From NCBI RefSeq assembly GCF_001649575.2, contig NC_051440.1:19043922-19107921 (forward strand): DNA of 64,000 nt, given 5' to 3'. This stretch comes from Kryptolebias marmoratus (lineage: Eukaryota > Chordata > Actinopteri > Cyprinodontiformes > Rivulidae). Below, piece by piece: positions 60,985-64,000 of this stretch (within the stretch, counting starts at the first letter, position 1; the number at the start of each line of letters is the position of its first letter). The translations under genes were made by a program, and so were the position numbers. Under the pieces are notes generated by a model. The model saw only the letters and a program-made list of their open reading frames with translations. It was not told where the DNA came from and did not search any database.

Positions 60985-63321
60985 ATCAAAACTGACATAA
61001 AATAATGAAATCCCTTTTGAATTACATAAGCATTTATGCTGTATTATGAAGTAGCAGTTATTAGAACACGTTGGACATTTAAATTATTCAAATGTGAATG
61101 CTTTTGAACTTTTTTAATTTATTAAAATTACAACATACAGTATTGGCTCTTCGCTTAGTCGTTTTTGTGTTTGTTTGATGTCTTCCCTTCAACTTTCCCT
61201 TGCCATATTTTGTTTAACCTAAGTTTAAAGCATACAGTTAGTCTAGATTTGTTTAGTAAAGTCCAGCAGAAAAAAAATCTAAGAATACCTAAAGTTAACA
61301 ATAACCATCTGTAACTTTCAGAGATAAGTCCAGTTAAGGACTCATTCATAGATGCTGTGTCACCCTCCAGCTCCTGGCTCCATCAGCCCAGAGAGTTTCA
61401 AATCACTTCTTAAAGCCATCACCACAACCTCATGTGACCTTGGACAAAATGCTGAACCGCTGACCATCAGTGGACATGTGGGCCTCTAGCCTCCTTTCTG
61501 TGGTTCTACTGAGATCTGACCAACATCTTTGAAGTCACTCAGAAAGATAAAGGGACAGCTGGCCACATATACTCAATCTGGTAAGGCACCTCATAGTTTT
61601 CCTTCCTGGTGATGAGAAAAGCAATGTTTGGTCTAGCTGCTAAACTTTGAGCTGATGGAAGTTGATAAACAAAAGGTTTCACTTTTAATCGGATTCTTCC
61701 TCAAACTAATCTGACGATTTGGCAGAATTATTAACATTCTTTTGATCTAAGTTCCAAAGTGAAAGACTTTTCAAAATAATCGAAATTGTCCAAAATCTTG
61801 CACAAATAAAACCTAAAACATAAATCCTAATCTCACCCATTCTGTTCAAAAGATTCTTATGTTTTCAATAAATTTATAATCAAGGTCTCCCTTTAGATTA
61901 TACAGGTTGGTTCTTGTCCCAAATCTTGTTAAATCATTGTGACATAAATATAACTGTTTAAATCAGGTTCAGATAATTAAGAGTTATTACTTGATGTCAA
62001 AACTCAGAATATTATTCTCAAAGTTTCATAAGTAATTTTATTTTTCTTGTGTTGTTTTATTGTTTGTTTGTTGATTTGGTTTTGATTCATTTTAATTTTG
62101 CAAATAAAATCTTAAAAAGACTAACTTGGTCTTTTCAATGTGGTGATATGTATGATAAAGGCCCCTTATATTGAATGTATTCAGTCTTTCAGTCTTAATT
62201 GTTAAGAACTAAAACTGGGTTATAAATGGAAGGGGTGTATGGGAGTGTGTAAGTGTTATGCTATACTGAAGTAAAAAAAAAGAAAAGAAAGTTTTTCACT
62301 GTACAAATTTATCCTTATTAATTTTTCATTTAAAAATATTTTTTCTTATTAAACTAGTTGCTTCTAGTTTTATATCAAGACAAAAAGTTTCACTGAAATA
62401 TCTGATTTGGGTGTGACTAAAATGTAATGGCATGAAATGTGTTAAATTTAAGTGTATACCACAATATGTGGCAAACTTGTACTTGTACCTACACAATACA
62501 AAGAAACTGAGAACATTGTAAGATGCTTCAATGCAGTTTTATTGTCATTATATGGTATTCCAAGATATAGTGCAACAACTCTACATAGCAGTAGCATGAA
62601 TAGACAATAGATATCATAGCAACTGGCTTTCTTATTATGAAGAGGACTCTGCTCCAGTAGGCAGTGCTGGGGAATTTTGAGAAGGGACAGAATTTCAAAT
62701 CAGAAATTCATTCATTCAGAGAATAGCAGAATTCAATTTATATTGTCATTTTCTGGTGCACATCAGGTTGCCAAAACTGTTTGTTACTCTTACCATAAAA
62801 TAATTTGTGTAAACCTAAGCAAACACATTTAAAATACCAAACCAAAAAAAAAAACAATGTGCATAGACCTAACCAAAGAGCAGCTAAAAAGAAAAGTAAC
62901 AGTAGCCTGAAAATTACAAAAGAATGTGGAAGTGGGACACCATTTCTACTCTTATCTAAGTCACTTAGTCAAGACTTGGATTCATTGTCCTTTTCCACCA
63001 TCCTATTTCCATAATGGGTCTTTTTATTTTCTTAAATGAGCAAGGGAATCTGTCTGTCTGCCGTGACAATTACAGTTTTGTCCTGAGAAATTATGTCTAC
63101 CACAACAAAGGCACTGACATTCTGTTGGCATTGCTTTTGTCATTCCATCACGATATAATGTGTTTAGCTTGTGTTGAAAAGTCTCTTTTTCACTTTTAAG
63201 TGTATCTAGGCGACACAAATTATTTTACATTTTTTTCTTCTCTGTTGGTTTGGACTGTAAATGACTTGTGTTCGTCTCATACAAAGATTCTCAATGACTC
63301 TCTCGCTCCTTTTCTGTTTCT
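60985..63321. other. non-coding stretch
   Basis: AT-rich sequence without a recognisable gene. The part at 61355-61600 is more complex and has a CCTTGGACAAAATGCTGAACC word faintly like the CCTTGGGCAAGACACTGAACC core of another fish SINE type, too weak to annotate. The part at 63040-63320 looks like unique, possibly conserved sequence running into the SINE at 63322. Confidence 0.5.
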
Positions 63322-63582
63322 GTACCTGTCCTCAGTCCTTCTCAGGGCCAATAAACAGACACACAGGATAGAACACTCACACTAAGCTCACATTAAGGGG
63401 TCGATTTAAAACCTCTAATTACCTTTAACATGCATATTTAATGACTGTGGGAATAAACTGGAGTAACTGCAAATAACATGTTAACTCCACACTGAATAAC
63501 CTTGGTGAACTGGGAATCGGACTGAAGATCTTTTTGCTGTGAAGTAAACGAGCTACCCACCAACCCACCGTGCAGCCCCACT
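63322..63582 (-). mobile_element. tRNA-headed fish SINE, diverged copy
   Basis: In plus-strand order it shows GTACCTGTCCTCAGTCC, TCTCAGGGCCAATAAACAGAC, ACCTCTAATTACC, ACATGCATATTTAATGACTG, TGGGAATAAACTGGAGTA, ACATGTTAACTCCACACTGA, GGGAATCGGACTGAAGATC, TTTTTGCTGTGAAG and CACCGTGCAGCCCCAC, the reversed order of the SINE family at 18753. It is the most complete at the tRNA-like head among the minus-strand copies. The 78-codon minus frame at 63425-63661 overlaps it and is not a gene. Confidence 0.75.
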
Positions 63583-63876
63583 TAAGATTCGATTTAACCA
63601 GAGTTTTGCTTATTGGGTGCTCTTCATTTAAACTTCTTTTACATTCACTGATTATTTGCATATTCAGTTTTTTTTAGCTCTGCACTTGTAGCTACCCACT
63701 AATGAAGCTGAGCAGATCATCAATGTGTACAACCAAAACTGATGGGAAGAATTTGGACTGTGAAAATTATTAAAACAGTCTGCACAAAATTTTAAAATTA
63801 CTACCAGAATGTTAAACGTTCTCAGCACCCAAGAAGCTAACACACAAAAGTCCAAAAAAAGTTAAAAAACAAAAAC
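63583..63876. other. short non-coding spacer
   Basis: About 290 bp of AT-rich sequence between two repeats. Nothing recognisable. Confidence 0.6.
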
Positions 63877-64000
63877 AACTGGACTTCTATTCTGTAGCTG
63901 AAGACGTTTCGCTTCTCATCCGAGGAGCTTTCTCAATTCAGAAATAGAGAGTGTGGAGTTGAGCTTTTAAAGCTGAGATGTGATGTAAGCTGGATTGCTT
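63877..64000. mobile_element. dispersed teleost repeat cut by the window end
   Basis: AACTGGACTTCTATTCTGTAGC, then GAAGACGTTTCGCTTCTCATC and CCGAGGAGCTTTCTCAATTC, is the start of a very common fish repeat. I associate this boundary with the 3' flank of retroelements that carry a GIY-YIG endonuclease (Penelope-like), in which case it would lie on the minus strand, but that link is from memory and uncertain. It runs off the window, so size and coding content cannot be judged. Confidence 0.6.

Noticed and set aside
61420..61460. Possible piece of another fish SINE (CCTTGGACAAAATGCTGAACC)
   Set aside because: The similarity covers about 20 bases with several mismatches, and the flanks do not fit.

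Overview
This window looks like gene-poor, AT-rich nuclear DNA from a teleost fish, most likely a percomorph. I infer this from the repeats I recognise: Tc1-like transposon relics of the fish type, a tRNA-headed fish SINE family, a palindromic hAT MITE with the CAGGGGTGG end, a high-copy teleost interspersed repeat, and long ATCT microsatellites. There is no operon structure and no long bacterial-style reading frame. No open reading frame resembles a cellular protein. The longest frames (about 115 to 160 codons) are either translations of repeats or unrecognised sequence. I found no convincing tRNA, rRNA, miRNA or protein-coding exon. The window is best read as a gene desert or the inside of a very large intron.

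Layout. 0-5.7 kb: a decayed Tc1-like transposase (about 1965-2690), a 164 bp ATCT microsatellite and a short element with imperfect inverted ends (5485-5730). 5.7-18.7 kb: mostly unique sequence with islands that look like conserved non-coding DNA, plus a 45-codon open fragment of a Tc1-like transposase (9802-9936). 18.7-19.3 kb: a SINE split by a hAT MITE with an 8 bp target duplication, followed by an almost perfect small hairpin. 19.3-37.5 kb: unique sequence with further regulatory-looking islands (about 27.3, 29.8 and 31.5 kb) and a second, reversed SINE at 32.65 kb. 37.5-44.2 kb: two diverged copies of one repeat 4.2 kb apart, a second local duplication, and an internally deleted Tc1 relic (43538-44132). 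44-56 kb: unique sequence with an island at 48.5 kb. 55.8-64 kb: a high-copy teleost repeat, small tandem duplications, a second ATCT microsatellite, two more SINE pieces, and the start of another dispersed repeat cut by the window edge.

Nothing here works together as a gene pathway. The plausible biology is cis-regulation. Several 150-400 bp islands are richer in G and C than their surroundings and hold clusters of homeodomain, ONECUT, POU and E-box-like words or perfect palindromes. I cannot align to other genomes, so conservation is an inference. The strongest candidate is 31440-31690, where AATCAAT/ATTGATT words are packed into two palindromes. I see no clear sign of a new protein-based system.
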